This document shows, piece after piece, positions 1 through 13,798 of a DNA stretch of 64,000 nucleotides. Location: assembly GCA_021397835.1 (NCBI GenBank), contig JAJFZO010000087.1, positions 1,178,001 to 1,242,000 on the forward strand, read 5' to 3'. Position 1 is the first letter of the stretch; each line of letters begins with the position of its first letter. Both the position numbers and the translations under genes were made by a program. Under the pieces are notes generated by a model. The model ran no database searches and was not told the DNA's origin. It worked only from the letters and a program-made list of their open reading frames with translations. This stretch comes from Moringa oleifera. Its lineage: Eukaryota; Streptophyta; Magnoliopsida; Brassicales; Moringaceae.

Positions 1-217
1 ATCGCTGATCGAGAATTAAGACTCAATTCCCTGTAAACACAGAGAGAAAGGGAAGATGAGGAGAGAGAGGGAGAGAGACTTGCTCGGTTCTCTGGATCTT
101 TCTTCCGTATCGCAGTAACGACGACGAAGGAAAGAGTGGAAAGGGGGCAAAACTACTTGGAATGTTTAGGAGACATGCTTGTCTGTGGAAGGTTGTTCTT
201 GATGACCTTGCTCCAAG

Positions 218-366
218 TCCACGTGGCAAAATCATAATGGCCAGGAATAATAATAAAACTATTGAAAAGGATTTAAGTTGACCCAATCTCCAATTCCACG
301 TGGCAAAATCATAATGGCCAGGAATAATAATAAAACTATTGAAAAGGATTTAAGTTGACCCAATCT
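218..366. repeat. 72-bp direct tandem duplication carrying a G-box
   Basis: Two copies, 218-289 and 295-366, are identical as far as I can compare by eye and are offset by 77 bp, with a 5-bp spacer. Each copy opens with the palindromic G-box core CACGTG. The high identity suggests a recent duplication. No gene is visible next to it inside the window; the GA-rich stretch at 40-90 looks like a leader or promoter of a gene running off the left edge, but that is inference. Confidence 0.9.
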
Positions 367-1400
367 ATTCTTCGTGCCCGTGATAAAAAGATTTGCCACG
401 TGTACGTGCTGATGCCTTAAAGAATACAGCTGTACATGTAGCAGAATTTTCCATACCACTTCATTAGACAAATCATAGGTGACTAGCACTAACCACAATA
501 AAACAAACTCCAATCCCTCTATTCATGAATTTAGCCGAAAATAATTATGGAAAAATTGTAAACAAACCCTTGGCATTGTCCCTAACCCAACATTAACAAA
601 GAGTAATACAGTTTTTAATCCAAATTTATACGTTTTTTTTTTTGGGTAAACACATTACCATATTTAATTCTCTAATCTTTTACTAATACAACATTATATT
701 AATTTTGAATTATTGGTAGATTATGTTACTTTCATAATATTTTATGATAAAATCTATCGTGATTTTATTATAAATATTTTTAAAACTAAAATTTTATGTT
801 TGATTAATAAAATAATTTTTAAAATAAATATTAAAAATGATTAATTATATTTATTTTTCATTTTATACCCCAAAATATAGATTAGATCAATTATATATAT
901 ATATATTGTTTTAATGTGGTTTAATTTAAATTCTATTAAAAATTGTAGATATTTAGAATATTCAAATTGATAATTTATTTATCATAAATTTAATTTAAAA
1001 ATTACTACTTATGTAAAAGATACTTAATTATTATCATAAAAATTTTTAAATTTTTTGATATTAAAAATAAAATATTTTTTATTTATGTTAATAAAAATCT
1101 TATCAAAATTATTCAAATTTAAAATAAATTATAAAAAAATATTTAAATTAATTTTTAAAATAATTTTAATTAAAAAATATGCTTAATTTATTATAATTAT
1201 TTGAATCAAAATCTAATTTAAGTTAAATCGAAAGATTATGTAGACAATTAATTTAATATATACATTAAATTTAATTTTTTAAAATAATATAAATTAAATT
1301 TTCTTTATATTTATCTTAATTTAATGTAATATCTTTTATCTGAGTTAATCTTTTAATTAAATTTTGAATAATGCCATATTCTTTGAGTTTTAAAAAACCT
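367..1400. other. AT-rich spacer, no gene seen
   Basis: The stretch is strongly AT-rich with no recognisable coding sequence. It contains a short TA microsatellite near 893-907 and one copy of the dispersed AT-rich repeat family (core about 1108-1230). Confidence 0.7.
1108..1230 (+). repeat. Dispersed AT-rich repeat, copy A
   Basis: This segment shares a collinear order of motifs with blocks at 21181, 37630, 39031, 49201, 52410 and 60645: ATTATTCAAATTT, then a TTTATTTAAAT-like stretch, then AATTTT/TTTAATTT, then AATTTAAATTAAAT-like ends. This is the most diverged copy I accept, and A/T bias makes chance similarity a real worry. Confidence 0.4.
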
Positions 1401-2436
1401 AATATAATATAAGGTATTTATTTAGGCCCAATAAACTTTTACATTTTTATAAAGTAAAAACCACGAGAAAGTGGGTCCAAAAATCAAGGAATCATACAGA
1501 CTACCAAATGGGTAAGTCCACGCCAACCAAAACGCGATCGAAGACTAGAACCATAAACAATAGGCCCAATCATATTGTCCCAATAGAATTAATATTTATT
1601 TTTCTCAATTTAACGTAGACAATATCCTAGCCGCCCACGTGTCCCTTCACGCCAACAAACACTGATCAGAACTTACTGCCTTTCCGTGGAGAGCAAATCT
1701 CCATTCCGATTCCCTAGGGGCAACAGCCCATTGCCATCGTTGGAAACTGCTCACTGATCTTACATAACCTGTAGGACCCACTCGCATGATTGGGTCCCAC
1801 ATGACACTCATCTTCGGGACCATCATCTCTACAGGATGGGACTACATGGACCCCACCTAACCCCACAAAGAGTATTTATGCAGTCTTTGGTTGAACTTTC
1901 ACGAACATAATGAAAAAGGTGCTTGTGTTGTGATGCTCTGTTGTACGTACACAACAGAGTGTTTGTTTTAGGGGTTTCCCTTGTCAATTCCTAGGTTAAG
2001 CTAAACCCAGGTAGGTTCTTTAGGTTGCGGGCTCAACAGGGCAATTTATAGTGGCGGTGACAGTTGATATAAGTCAGGCTGCTCTGCTTTTGAAATCTCT
2101 CCTGTCAGCCGAAGCAGAATGGATAAGAGAGAGCTGGCATTTACCCAAATCGATTATCTCGAGAAACAAACGGAAAATGGGATTAACCCAGAAAAGGCAA
2201 AAAGAGAAGAAGATTCTGGTTTCACACTGTGACTATCATGATTTCGACTGGCATAATGGGCCGAAGCAGTACAAAAAAAAATTCTGTCAACATAGACCCG
2301 GAGAAGCCAAAAAAAAAGACCAAAAATTTTTTTAAAAGAAACACCATAATAACACTGCAGGTATCAACAAGTGTTCTTCCCGAAAAATTTTCATCCCATT
2401 TTCTTTTCTTTTAAAATATGATCTGTGCCTTTCTTG
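1401..2436. other. Spacer with promoter-like motifs
   Basis: This region is less AT-rich than its surroundings. It holds an ABRE-like CACGTGTC at 1636-1643, a TATTTATG element near 1874, and a perfect 9-bp inverted repeat at 1936-1959. A 37-codon ATG-initiated frame lies at 2119-2232. A transcript may start near 1900, but no known protein is encoded, and the 3' untranslated region of the neighbouring minus-strand RING gene probably reaches into the right end. Confidence 0.4.
1936..1959. repeat. Perfect inverted repeat, 9-bp arms, 6-nt loop
   Basis: The arms CTCTGTTGT and ACAACAGAG flank ACGTAC. The centre overlaps a second palindrome, TGTACGTACA. It lies about 60 bp after a TATA-like motif, so it could form a hairpin in a leader RNA or act as a dyad binding site. 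Confidence 0.6.
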
Positions 2437-3385
2437 TTAGACCCAAAAAACCTCCATGCTTGCTTCCTTTACAGAATTGCAGACAGGACAACAGCCGAGA
2501 AAAGCTTCACAGGACTTGCACGAGCAGAGGTGTCTGCAAGGGAGAAAGAGCACGCACGAGCTCCTAGAATGGCAGCATTTACAAGCCATTCTTTTGGTTT
2601 CTTCTTCTTCTTGAGCTTCTTGTTCTTGTTGTCTATCGCATGAACCGCAATAAGACTCTGCATCTTGGGTTCTGTTATTGACCAGAACCAGTCTGTCTCT
2701 GACCTGTTCAAGGGTGTTGCTCAGATCCATCACCATTGCTTCATTTTCTTTGGCGATTCGTTGCCATGATTCGCTGTCCATCTCTGCTTTTCTCAGACAG
2801 GCTTCTAGCTCCATTGTTTTCTTGGTCGCTTGTGCCAAGTGTTCTTCTTTTTGCCTCATCAAGCACATGGCCTTTGATTCCAAACTCTTCAGCAGGACTA
2901 CTAGCTGTTGCTTCTTCTGCTCTTGCAAAGCAGATCTTAATCTTTCATTCTGTTCATCAAAATCAAAAACCCACCTCAATATCCAAGAAATAAGAAGACC
3001 CAGATAATTAAAAAAAAAAAAAGCAAAGAAAAGCAAGGCAAACGAGAAAAAGTAAAGATAATCTGTCTGAAGAGTACTGATCCTTGGTTACCTGTACTTG
3101 GAGAATGCAGTCAATCTCTTGCCTCTGCATCTCAAGCTGAGCAGCGAGAGAGTGAGGAACTATCATTGAATGAAGCGTATCACAAGTTGAAGAAGAAGAA
3201 GATGATGCCCCTTTATGGCGATCCATGACCAAGCTTTGTGGGTTCTGCAACAGAGCCCGTTGAGGTTCTTGAAGACTGAAACCGAAATCAGCTTGAAATG
3301 GAGAGAGAGGGTTCACCATCCAGTCCTGCAGGCCATTAACGTAAACACCCAGATTATCTGGGTACAACTGTGCTTGAATAGCCAT
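2437..3385 (-). CDS. BOI-related RING-type E3 ubiquitin ligase
   Basis: The coding sequence has two exons, 3385-3092 and 2949-2437, joined in phase 0 across a canonical GT-AG intron, and gives 268 residues. The N-terminal half is poorly ordered with a Ser tract and an MVPHSLAAQL-like segment. A long coiled coil starts at the exon junction (NERLRSALQEQKKQQL). The C-terminus is a C3HC4 RING: CKCC, then a C-R-H-L core (LPCRHLCSCKSC), then CPVC. This arrangement is that of the BOI/BRG family, which ubiquitinates MYB and DELLA-linked targets and restrains cell death and gibberellin responses. I start at the Met of MAIQAQ because family members begin that way; an in-frame Met five codons upstream (3400) is possible. 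A TATA-like run at 3691-3703 and a CT repeat at about 3864-3886 lie upstream. Confidence 0.92.
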
Positions 3386-3690
3386 AACTACTGGTGCCAA
3401 AGAAACCGTAAAGAGAGAGAGAGGAGTTAAGAAAAACCAGAGCGTTTTCTCATGGAATCACAAATTGGATGGAGTATTAATAAGGGGAAAACAAGAAGGG
3501 GAGACGAAATGGGGTAGGTTTAAAGCTAGAAGGGTTCATTTTTCTGGTTGTATCAGAAGAGATGCATGAACCCATGTTTCTCTCTCTTAATTGGCAGGCA
3601 TAACCTTTGCCATCTTTGATGTTTTTGCTTTAGTTTCTGGTTTAACTGAAAGAGACCATAGTGAGAGAAAGAAACCCGTGGGGGGATGGC

Positions 3691-3703
3691 TATATATATA
3701 TAG
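3691..3703 (-). promoter_or_regulatory. TATA box of the RING E3 gene
   Basis: An alternating TA run reads as a TATA box on the minus strand about 310 bp upstream of the start codon. It would place the transcript start near 3660. This is a motif-based inference. Confidence 0.5.
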
Positions 3704-3863
3704 ATGAAAACTGATCAAATGTTATTTAATTGTATAATAAAATTTCAATTTAATGAGGATATAATGGACATGATTTGTTTGATTGTGACGCTTTTAATGA
3801 ACTAAATAAGGAAAACAAAAAGTAAACAGAGAGAGGGGCTTGGAGAAAGCTTAGGCCCCTCTC

Positions 3864-3886
3864 CTCTCTCTCTCTCTCTCTCTCTC
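3864..3886. repeat. CT/GA microsatellite
   Basis: A nearly pure CT run, GA on the minus strand, lies about 0.5 kb upstream of the RING E3 start codon. GA repeats are common near plant promoters and are often length-variable. Confidence 0.85.
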
Positions 3887-3899
3887 CTCTCTGTGTCCA

Positions 3900-6258
3900 T
3901 ATCTCTTCTTTTGTCAAATCCCAAAAGGGATTCAAAGCATTTATGAGAGAGAGACTAGGATGGAGAGATGTTAAGGTGGCGGGTAAACGACGACGTTACA
4001 CCATGCAGATTTTGTGACAGCAAGTCATTCACACAGAGAAATTCACTCAACTAAGACGTGAAAGAGTCAGACTTTATAGGGAGAGGAATCAGAGAGATCG
4101 GAGAAATTGTCATTTGTCAGTTTTGGTCATCGGGAACGGCTGAAAAATAGATTTTTATTTTTATTTTCTTTCCGAAATTTTCATTTTATTTATCTCTGAC
4201 ACGTGGCGCATGTGGAAGCCCTTGATTGCTGGGCCTTTTGCCATTATGGTTCATGAAGGCGAGCGTCTACTTACAGCTACTGGACCAGTTTTGATGCATG
4301 GCATACTCATAGGCCCACAACGGCCACTTCTGAATCAAAAACCAGGCTGTCAAGCTCAGCCCATCTTCCTTGTTCATAATAACCCTATCAGCTGCAACCC
4401 TGTCAGATCGGTCAATTCTCATGGTAAATAATGGTGAAGATATTTTATTGATTTCAACTGTTTTAATTTTTTTTGAACTTATGTATGCTATTAAAACACA
4501 ATGATTCAACAAAATCAATATTGAAATTTCAGTTTTCAAAAACAGCCCATCCAAACATACGTTTCATGTAAAAAAATAATTCAATAAAATTAATGGTTAG
4601 TTTTTTTTAAAAAAATGATTGAAACTAAAAAAATCAACAATTTAACAAAATCAATAATCAAATCTCAATCATCAATTTTCAAAAACAGCTGATCAAGTCA
4701 AATGTTTCATATAAAAGAGAGTAATTGGACAAAATTAATTATCAATTTTCAGAAAAACTCGTCAAATCTAAAAGATAATTGATTGTAATAATTAAGATTC
4801 TATTTATTTATTTCTTTATTATACTAATATAGTTAAAAAAACCTCTTCATCCTCTTCTAAAGAAATCAGGAGCAACTAAAATGAGAAGTTTTTTTTTAGG
4901 GTAAAAGGATGGATAGGAAAAATGATATTTTGGAGTCCTCACAGTAATTATTAAGTCTGAGGACTCATGATTCCCGGTGCCCTCCTTGGTGAACAGTGAT
5001 GAAGAAGCTAAACTGACGGGGAGTACCCAAAAGAAGGCCAGTCTGACAAGGAATTGGTATGGTCTCAATGTTAAAAGTCGCTAAAGTAGTAAAGCTAATA
5101 AAGTCTGAGAATATACCAAAAACAAACAAAGGAACAGTGTGTTGCTCTACAGTTAAAAACCTTTTTACACTCTTTTAACCGTTTAACTACACATCAGTAA
5201 CACACACCTAGCTGTGAAAACTGAAAAGCCTTATTGATGGAAGGATGCACTGTTTGCTATGCTAACAAGTATGACCAAAGTGAAGACACATCCGGCTAGG
5301 GGGGCTTTTAAAGTCTATGCTGTTTAGTCATGTCAGTGAAGAAAAAAGTGATTCAATGGAAGATTGCCAGGGAAAATTGAATTCACCAAGAAAATTTGTT
5401 CTGAAGGATGCAGTTTTCCTAATTTTCTGACAGATGCACTTCCCAAATCTTGGAATTACTGCTGGTGAGTTAAAACAATGTTCTGATGAGTGAAGGACTA
5501 TGCAGTCTCAAGCCTTTCAAAAACCTGGTACAAACTGACTTTTCTTTTTTTCTAAGCAAACAAACTAAGGAAAATCTCTGCTACAATCCAAATACTCCTA
5601 ATCCCATCACAATTTATCCAAAACAAGTACTTCTGGAAGCTAAATAGCCTATCATTATGACATAACTACTTCAGCAGATTTTTTATTTAAGTAGCCAAAC
5701 AAGGTATTGGAATATAGTACCTATAGCTGGCAACCACTACAGACTTCATTTAGCTTTAGAATGGCACTGTTCCCAAGCTGACTAGTTGAATAGATGCTTG
5801 CACTTGATCTTTTTGCCCAGACTGTAATATGGAAATTATGTTTAATAGATTAGTCAATCCTATAATATATCAGAGATTTATATGTATTAAATGTACTCAT
5901 CCAATCAGCCTGTTTCAGAAAGTGGTGCCTTATATGCTTCATCTGATTTCCATTAAAACAATGCAAAACACTGTAACACCCAAGAAACCTAAATGAGAAA
6001 GCAATAGTAAAGTGTAGCCAAACAGCTCTAGTCACAGGGAGGTGTATGTAAGCACATTTTAAATGAAAAGAGACAAGAACAGAGTCTGATGATTGGCAAT
6101 GGCAAAACCACCTACTTACCATTAACATATAACAAGATTCATGAAACTGTAGTTTCTCCACCCAGAGAATGTATTATTCTATAAAAAAATAGCTTCTATA
6201 AGTGGCACATTAAATTTATCAGGTTGATTTTTACCCAACCAACAAAACTATTCGACTG
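3900..6258. other. Intergenic spacer, no gene seen
   Basis: No open frame here resembles a known protein. The left part should hold the promoter of the RING gene. The right end, from about 5850, is probably the 3' untranslated region of the minus-strand PGES2-like gene. A degenerate tandem repeat lies at 4505-4770. Confidence 0.6.
4505..4770. repeat. Degenerate tandem repeat, two and a half units
   Basis: Unit 1 (about 4505-4597) and unit 2 (about 4640-4740) share, in order, AACAAAATCAATA, ATTTTCAAAAACAGC, GTTTCAT(A/G)TAAAA and AATAAAATTAAT or ACAAAATTAATT. A third partial unit runs from about 4726 to 4770, overlapping the end of unit 2. The units differ by many substitutions and small gaps, so the array is old. 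Confidence 0.6.
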
Positions 6259-8609
<2,351 letters not shown>

Positions 8610-8763
8610 GGTGACTGAATCAAATTGCTCTGCCCTGGGTCAGTCCCTCAGCTCGCTCTCTAGAAGTTGCAATAGATTTCCAGTTACTTCATCTCAACTT
8701 CTGTTGCAGTGTCAGGGTTTACATAGGGCTTTAGGGTTTAAGCTAAGTCCACGATTCATTTAA

Positions 8764-9250
8764 CGGGCTTTAGGCGTTTGAGTCCAAGATTCACCCAATA
8801 CTTACAACAAAAATTGAGATGTATAGTTGCCAATGAAAAAGAGGTATGCAAAGAGGCAGCACTTTAAAAGTAACAATAACAACAAAGTAGAGAGAACCAA
8901 AACATTTATGTGATTTGATAATATTTTTATGGCTGCTAACCTATTTTTTTCCACTGTAATAAATTTTAAATACAAATAAAATTATTTTTTTAAAAAAATT
9001 TTCATGGAGAAACTCTTTTTAATGAGAACCATCTCTCAAGGTTGACTTCTTTTTTCATTAAGAGACTTTATTATCAATTTGTTATCGATATAAATTTTTT
9101 ATCATGACATTCAATTCAATCTGTTATTTAATCCAAATCTATAAAATTGAATAATCAAAATAAAATCCATATCATTATTAGAATAGTGCGGTTTCATGAA
9201 GTAACTTTCCTTACAATTATCCAATAATCTTTACTTGATTAACTGTGAAC
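8764..9250. other. Spacer between the PGES2-like gene and the retrotransposon
   Basis: No gene is visible. This should contain the upstream promoter of the minus-strand PGES2-like gene; the retrotransposon insertion sits about 0.65 kb upstream of its start codon. Confidence 0.6.
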
Positions 9251-9255
9251 TTATG
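9251..9255. repeat. Target-site duplication, left copy
   Basis: TTATG directly precedes the 5' LTR and recurs directly after the 3' LTR at 14306-14310. A 5-bp duplication is the norm for Ty1/copia integration and fixes both ends of the element. Confidence 0.93.
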
Positions 9256-9771
9256 TGTTGAGTATGTGTGGAGACAATCCTATCTACAAAAGGGTGTATA
9301 TTTATTTAAAAAGATATATATTTATCTGAGATGGCATATACTTATCTGAAAGGATATATATGCTTATCTGAAAAGGAATATACTCATCCAAAAGAGTATA
9401 TACTTATTAAAAAAGATATCTTGAGATTCTCACACATCTATCTTTTGGGCCTTGTGCTCTACTATATAAAGGGGGGGCTTCTACCCATATAAACATCACA
9501 ATAGAGAGAGTGAGTAAGAGTCCTAAGGTTTTATTCTAGTAGAGTGAGGGCTAGGGAAACAATTATCTCTCTTGTAATCTATTTTCATAATGAAAGGGTT
9601 TCCTGCAGTGGCTGCAAAGTGGATGTAATTCTCAATTGAGGGTGAACCACTATAAATCTTGTATTCCTGTGATTGTTTACTTTCTTCTTGCTTTTATTAT
9701 TGTTGTTTTCAGGTTATAGGGATTTGATGTTTGATCCATCAACTAAGGATCTGGTTGTCAAATTCCCAACA
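9256..9771 (+). repeat. 5' LTR of the copia element
   Basis: The LTR is 516 bp, begins TGTTGAGTATG and ends CCAACA. It contains a TATA box (TATATAAA, 9463-9470) followed by a G run. Upstream of it (9297-9417) are six related units of about 20 bp, each built around CTTATCTGAAA, which look like a repeated enhancer in U3. Confidence 0.95.
9297..9417 (+). promoter_or_regulatory. Six-fold repeated module in LTR U3
   Basis: Units of 18-21 bp follow the pattern TATA(T/C)TTATCTGAAAAGGA with substitutions. The same array is kept in the 3' LTR at about 13840-13960. Repeated short boxes in U3 are known to carry stress-responsive enhancer activity in Tnt1-like elements; activity here is inferred. Confidence 0.6.
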
Positions 9772-9773
9772 AC

Positions 9774-9785
9774 TGGTATCAGAGC
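9774..9785 (+). other. Primer-binding site (tRNA-iMet)
   Basis: TGGTATCAGAGC begins two bases after the 5' LTR. It is the standard plant initiator-tRNA-Met complement used by copia elements to prime minus-strand DNA. Confidence 0.95.
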
Positions 9786-9808
9786 TTCGGGTTTTGAGAT
9801 TGAAAGCA

Positions 9809-12800
9809 ATGGGTATCGAAGAAAACTCATCACATGGGATCATCAAATTCGATGGTACAGATTATGCCTTCTGGAGAATGCAAATCGAGGATTATCTGTA
9901 TGGGAAAAAGCTGCATGAACCACTTTTGGGTCAAAAGCCTGAAAAGATTTCAAAAAGCGATTGGAATCTCCTTGATCGACATGTGCTGGGAGTTATTCGG
10001 CTGACACTGTCAAAGAACGTTGCTCACAACGTGGCGAAGGAGAAAACAACTGCAAGTCTGATGAAGGTGCTATCTGACATGTATGAAAAACCTTTAGCAA
10101 ACAACAAGGTTTTTCTCATGAAGAAGCTATTTCACTTGAAAATGGGTGAAGTTAATTCTGTGGCAACTCATCTTAATGAGTTTAATACAATGTTAATCAG
10201 TTATCTTCTGTTGAGATTGACTTTGATGATGAGGTACGTGCCTTGATACTATTGGCATCATTGCCAAATAGTTGGGAGCCCATGAGAGCAGCGATGAGTA
10301 ATTCTGTTGGGAGTTCAAAATTGAACTTCAATGATGTTTGTGATCGAGTTCTTGCAGAAGAGATTCAGAGGATCAATTCAGGTGAAACATCAGTTGCAAA
10401 TTCTGCCCTAAATGTTGAAAACAGGAGAAGAGAAAGTGACAGAAACTCTGATCGCAATAAGGGCAAATCTAAGTCAAGGAATGGAAGAAGCAAATCTAGA
10501 TCTGGAAGAAATCTGGAATGCTGGAACTGTAAGAAAAAGGGCCACATGAAGAAAGACTGTCGCTTACTGAAGAAAAAAGGTGAGCATAAAGATGACACTG
10601 CAAATGCTGTAACAGATGAGGTAGATGATACTTTACTCTTGGCTATTGATAATCCTCTTGAGTCTTGGGTTTTAGATTTTGGGGCGTCTTTTCATACCAC
10701 TGCATATGGCAAAATAATAGAAAATTATGTTGCTGGAAATTTTGGGAAAGTTTATCTTGCTGATGGAGAACCTTTGAATATTGTTGGTATGGGTGATGTT
10801 AAATTGAAGATGCCAAATGGGAATATCTGGAAGATTCAAAAGGTGAGACATGTGCCAAAGTTGATGAGAAATCTAATTTCTGTTGGACAGCTTGATAGTG
10901 AAGGGCATAGGGTGACTTTCAATGATAATGCTTGGAAAGTCACCAAAGGTGCCATGGTTGTTGCTCAAGGAAGCAAAACCGGAACTCTCTATATGACTTC
11001 AAGTTGCAATGATACAGTGGCTGCTGTTGACACTGGTATGAACTCTGACCTATGGCATTGCAGACTTTGGCATATGAGTGAAAATGGAATGAAGGTCATG
11101 GTGGCAAATGGTAATTTGCCGGATTTAAAATCTGTAGAGCACAAGTTGTGTGAAAGCTGCATCCTTGGCAAACAGAAAAGGGTCAGCTTCTCCAAAGCAG
11201 GAAAGCAGTTGAAGCAGCAAAAACTAGAGTTAGTTCATACAGATGTATGGGGGCCTTCGACTGTGATGTCTCTTGGGGGATGTTGCTACTATGTGACTTT
11301 CATTGATGACTCAACCAAAAAGGTATGGATTTATTTTCTAAGGAATAAATCTGATGTATTTGATGCTTTCAGGAAATGAAAAGCCATGGTTGAGAATGAA
11401 ACTAATCTTAAAGTTAAGTGTTTGAGATCTGATAATGGTGAAGAATACATTGATGGGGATTTCAAACATTTTTGTGCTAACAATGGGATCAAGATGGAGA
11501 AGACTACTCCAGGTACACCTCAGCAGAATGGTGTTGCAGAAAGGATGAACAGAACACTGAATGAGCGTGCAAGGAGCATGAGAATGCATGCTGGGTTGCC
11601 CAAAGTATTTTGGGCAGATGCAGTTAACACTGCAGCCTATTTAATCAATAAGGGTCCTTCAGTTCCTTTGGATTGCAGAATACCCGAGGAGGTTTGGCGT
11701 GGCAAAAAGGTAAACCTGTCTTTTCTAAGAATATTTGGTTACCTGTCATATATCCATATTGATGCTGCTGCTAGAGGCAAACTTGATCCTAAATCAAAAA
11801 AATGTTTTTTCGTTGGATATGGTGACAATGAGTTTGGTTATCATTTCTGGGATAGCCAAAACAGGAAGATCATTAGGAGCAGGGATGTAATCTTCAATGA
11901 GCAAGTTTTGTACAAGGATAGTTTGGGCAAGAGTTCAGAAGTAACAGATTCTGTGGTAAAAAGGCCTGAAGTGATCCACTTGAGAGACATTCCAGTGAAT
12001 CAGTTGCAACAGAATACTGAGGAAGTTGAAGATGACATTGCTGAGCAAAATCAGGAAAGTATGACTCCAGAGGTCAAATCCAACCACTCCTGTGACAGAA
12101 GTGAGAAGATCTTCCAGGACTGTGAGACCACCACAGAGATTTTCACCATCTCTGAACTACATCTTGTTGACTGATAGGGGTGAACCAGAGAGTTTTGATG
12201 AAGTTTTGCAGGGTGATGAATCAATCAAGTGAGAGTTAGCCATGAAAGATGAGATGAATTCTCTTATGAGTAATCAAACATGGGAGTTGGCAGAACTACC
12301 ACAAGGAAAAAGGGCCTTGCAGAACAAATGGGTTTACCGGATAAAAGAAGAACATGATGGCAACAAGCGGTATAAAGCAAGGTTAGTAGTTAAAGGCTTT
12401 CAACAAAAGGAAGGTATTGACTACACAGAGATTTTCTCCCCAATGGTTAAGTTGATTACAATCAGAATAGTGCTTGGGTTAGTGGCTCAGGAAGATTTGC
12501 ATCTGCAGCAAATGGATGTAAAAACAGCTTTTCTTCATGGTGACTTGGAGGAAGAAATTTACATGAAACAGCCACAAGGATTTGAAGTCAAAGGTAAGGA
12601 GAAAATGGTATGCAAACTTATGAAAAGTTTGTATGGGTTAAAACAAGCTCCAAGACAGTGGTACAAGAAGTTTGACAACTTCATGGGTGACAATGGTTTT
12701 TTAAGGTGCCAGGCAGACCATTGTTGTTATGTTAAGAGGTATGATAACTCTTACATTATATTACTACTGTATGTTGATGATATGTTAATTGCTGGAGCTA

Positions 12801-13729
12801 ATTTGCATGAGATAGAGAAATTAAATAGTAAGCTTTCAAAGAAGTTTGCTATGAAGGATTTGGGTTCCGCCAAACAAATCCTTGGGATGAGAATCACCAG
12901 GAAAAAGGGAATTCTCAAGCTATCTCAGGAGAAATACATCAACAAGGTGCTTGCTAGATTCAGAATGGATGGTGCCAAACCAGTGAGTACACCTTTGGCT
13001 AGTCATTTCAGACTATCCAAGAGTCAGTCTCCGTCAACTGATGATGAAATTGCATGTATGGGCAAGGTGCCTTATGCTTCTGCTATTGGGAGTCTAATGT
13101 ATGCCACAGTATGTACAAGACCAGACATAGCACATGCAGTGGGAGTTGTTAGCAGGTATATGAGCAATCCAGGAAAGCAACACTGGGAAGCAGTTAAGTG
13201 GATCTTCAGGTATTTGAAGAGCACTACAGACTTCGCTTTGTACTTCAGAAAAACAGATATGGGCTTGCATGGTTATGTTGATGCTGATATGGCTGGTGAC
13301 ATCGACAGCAGAAAAAGTACTACATGGTATGTTTATACATTGGGTGGTACTGCAATCAGTTGGATGTCTAAAATACAAAAGATAGTTGCACTTTCGACCA
13401 CAGAGGCTGAATATGTTGCTCTTACAGAAGAATGCAAGGAGATGATATGGTTGTTATCTTTCTTAAATGAACTGGGGCACAGGTTTGAAAAAGGTATGTT
13501 GCATTGTGACAGCCAGAGTGCCATTCACTTGGCAAAGAACCCTATGTATCATGCTAGAACGAAGCATATATAAGTCAGATATCACTTCATAAGATCAGCT
13601 TTGGAAGATGGTGTCTTGTCACTCGAAAAGATACAAGGAAGTCAGAATCCAGCTGATATGCTAACCAAGGTTGTTACAATCGAGAAACTGAAGTTGTGTA
13701 CAACTTCAGTGGGGCTTCTCAGCTGCTGA
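9809..13729 (+). pseudogene. Copia gag-pol polyprotein, disrupted
   Basis: The reading frame starts at ATG 9809. Recognisable parts in order: a gag core; a CCHC zinc knuckle (10519-10560, C-W-N-C...H...C); protease at about 10675, where the usual D-S-G is D-F-G; integrase with the HHCC region, an HTDVWG motif and QQNGVAER; reverse transcriptase with YVDD (12770-12781); and RNase H ending near 13729. Breaks I can see are a one-base frameshift near 10193, an in-frame TGA at 11377-11379, another frameshift around 12060-12090, TGA at 12230-12232 and TAA at 13571-13573. Both TGA codons stand where family members have Trp. Two Gly positions in otherwise conserved motifs also read Trp (LWHCRLWHM; STTWYVYTLGG). 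Confidence 0.95.
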
Positions 13730-13788
13730 TTGGGAAGTCATGGCCATTGCAGATGGAAGAAACAATTGAGATAATGAATTAGTCTCCA

Positions 13789-13798
13789 AGTGGGAGAT
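13789..13798 (+). other. Polypurine tract
   Basis: AGTGGGAGAT ends exactly at the 3' LTR boundary and is the usual plus-strand primer site of plant copia elements. Confidence 0.9.

Noticed and set aside
893..907. TA run as a promoter TATA box
   Set aside because: It sits in uniform AT-rich spacer with no gene at a suitable distance; a simple microsatellite is the better reading.
2051..2335. A 94-codon plus-strand frame beside the RING gene
   Set aside because: It opens with GTG, not ATG, has no recognisable domain, and its Lys-rich end comes from A runs. I kept only the shorter ATG frame as a low-interest note.
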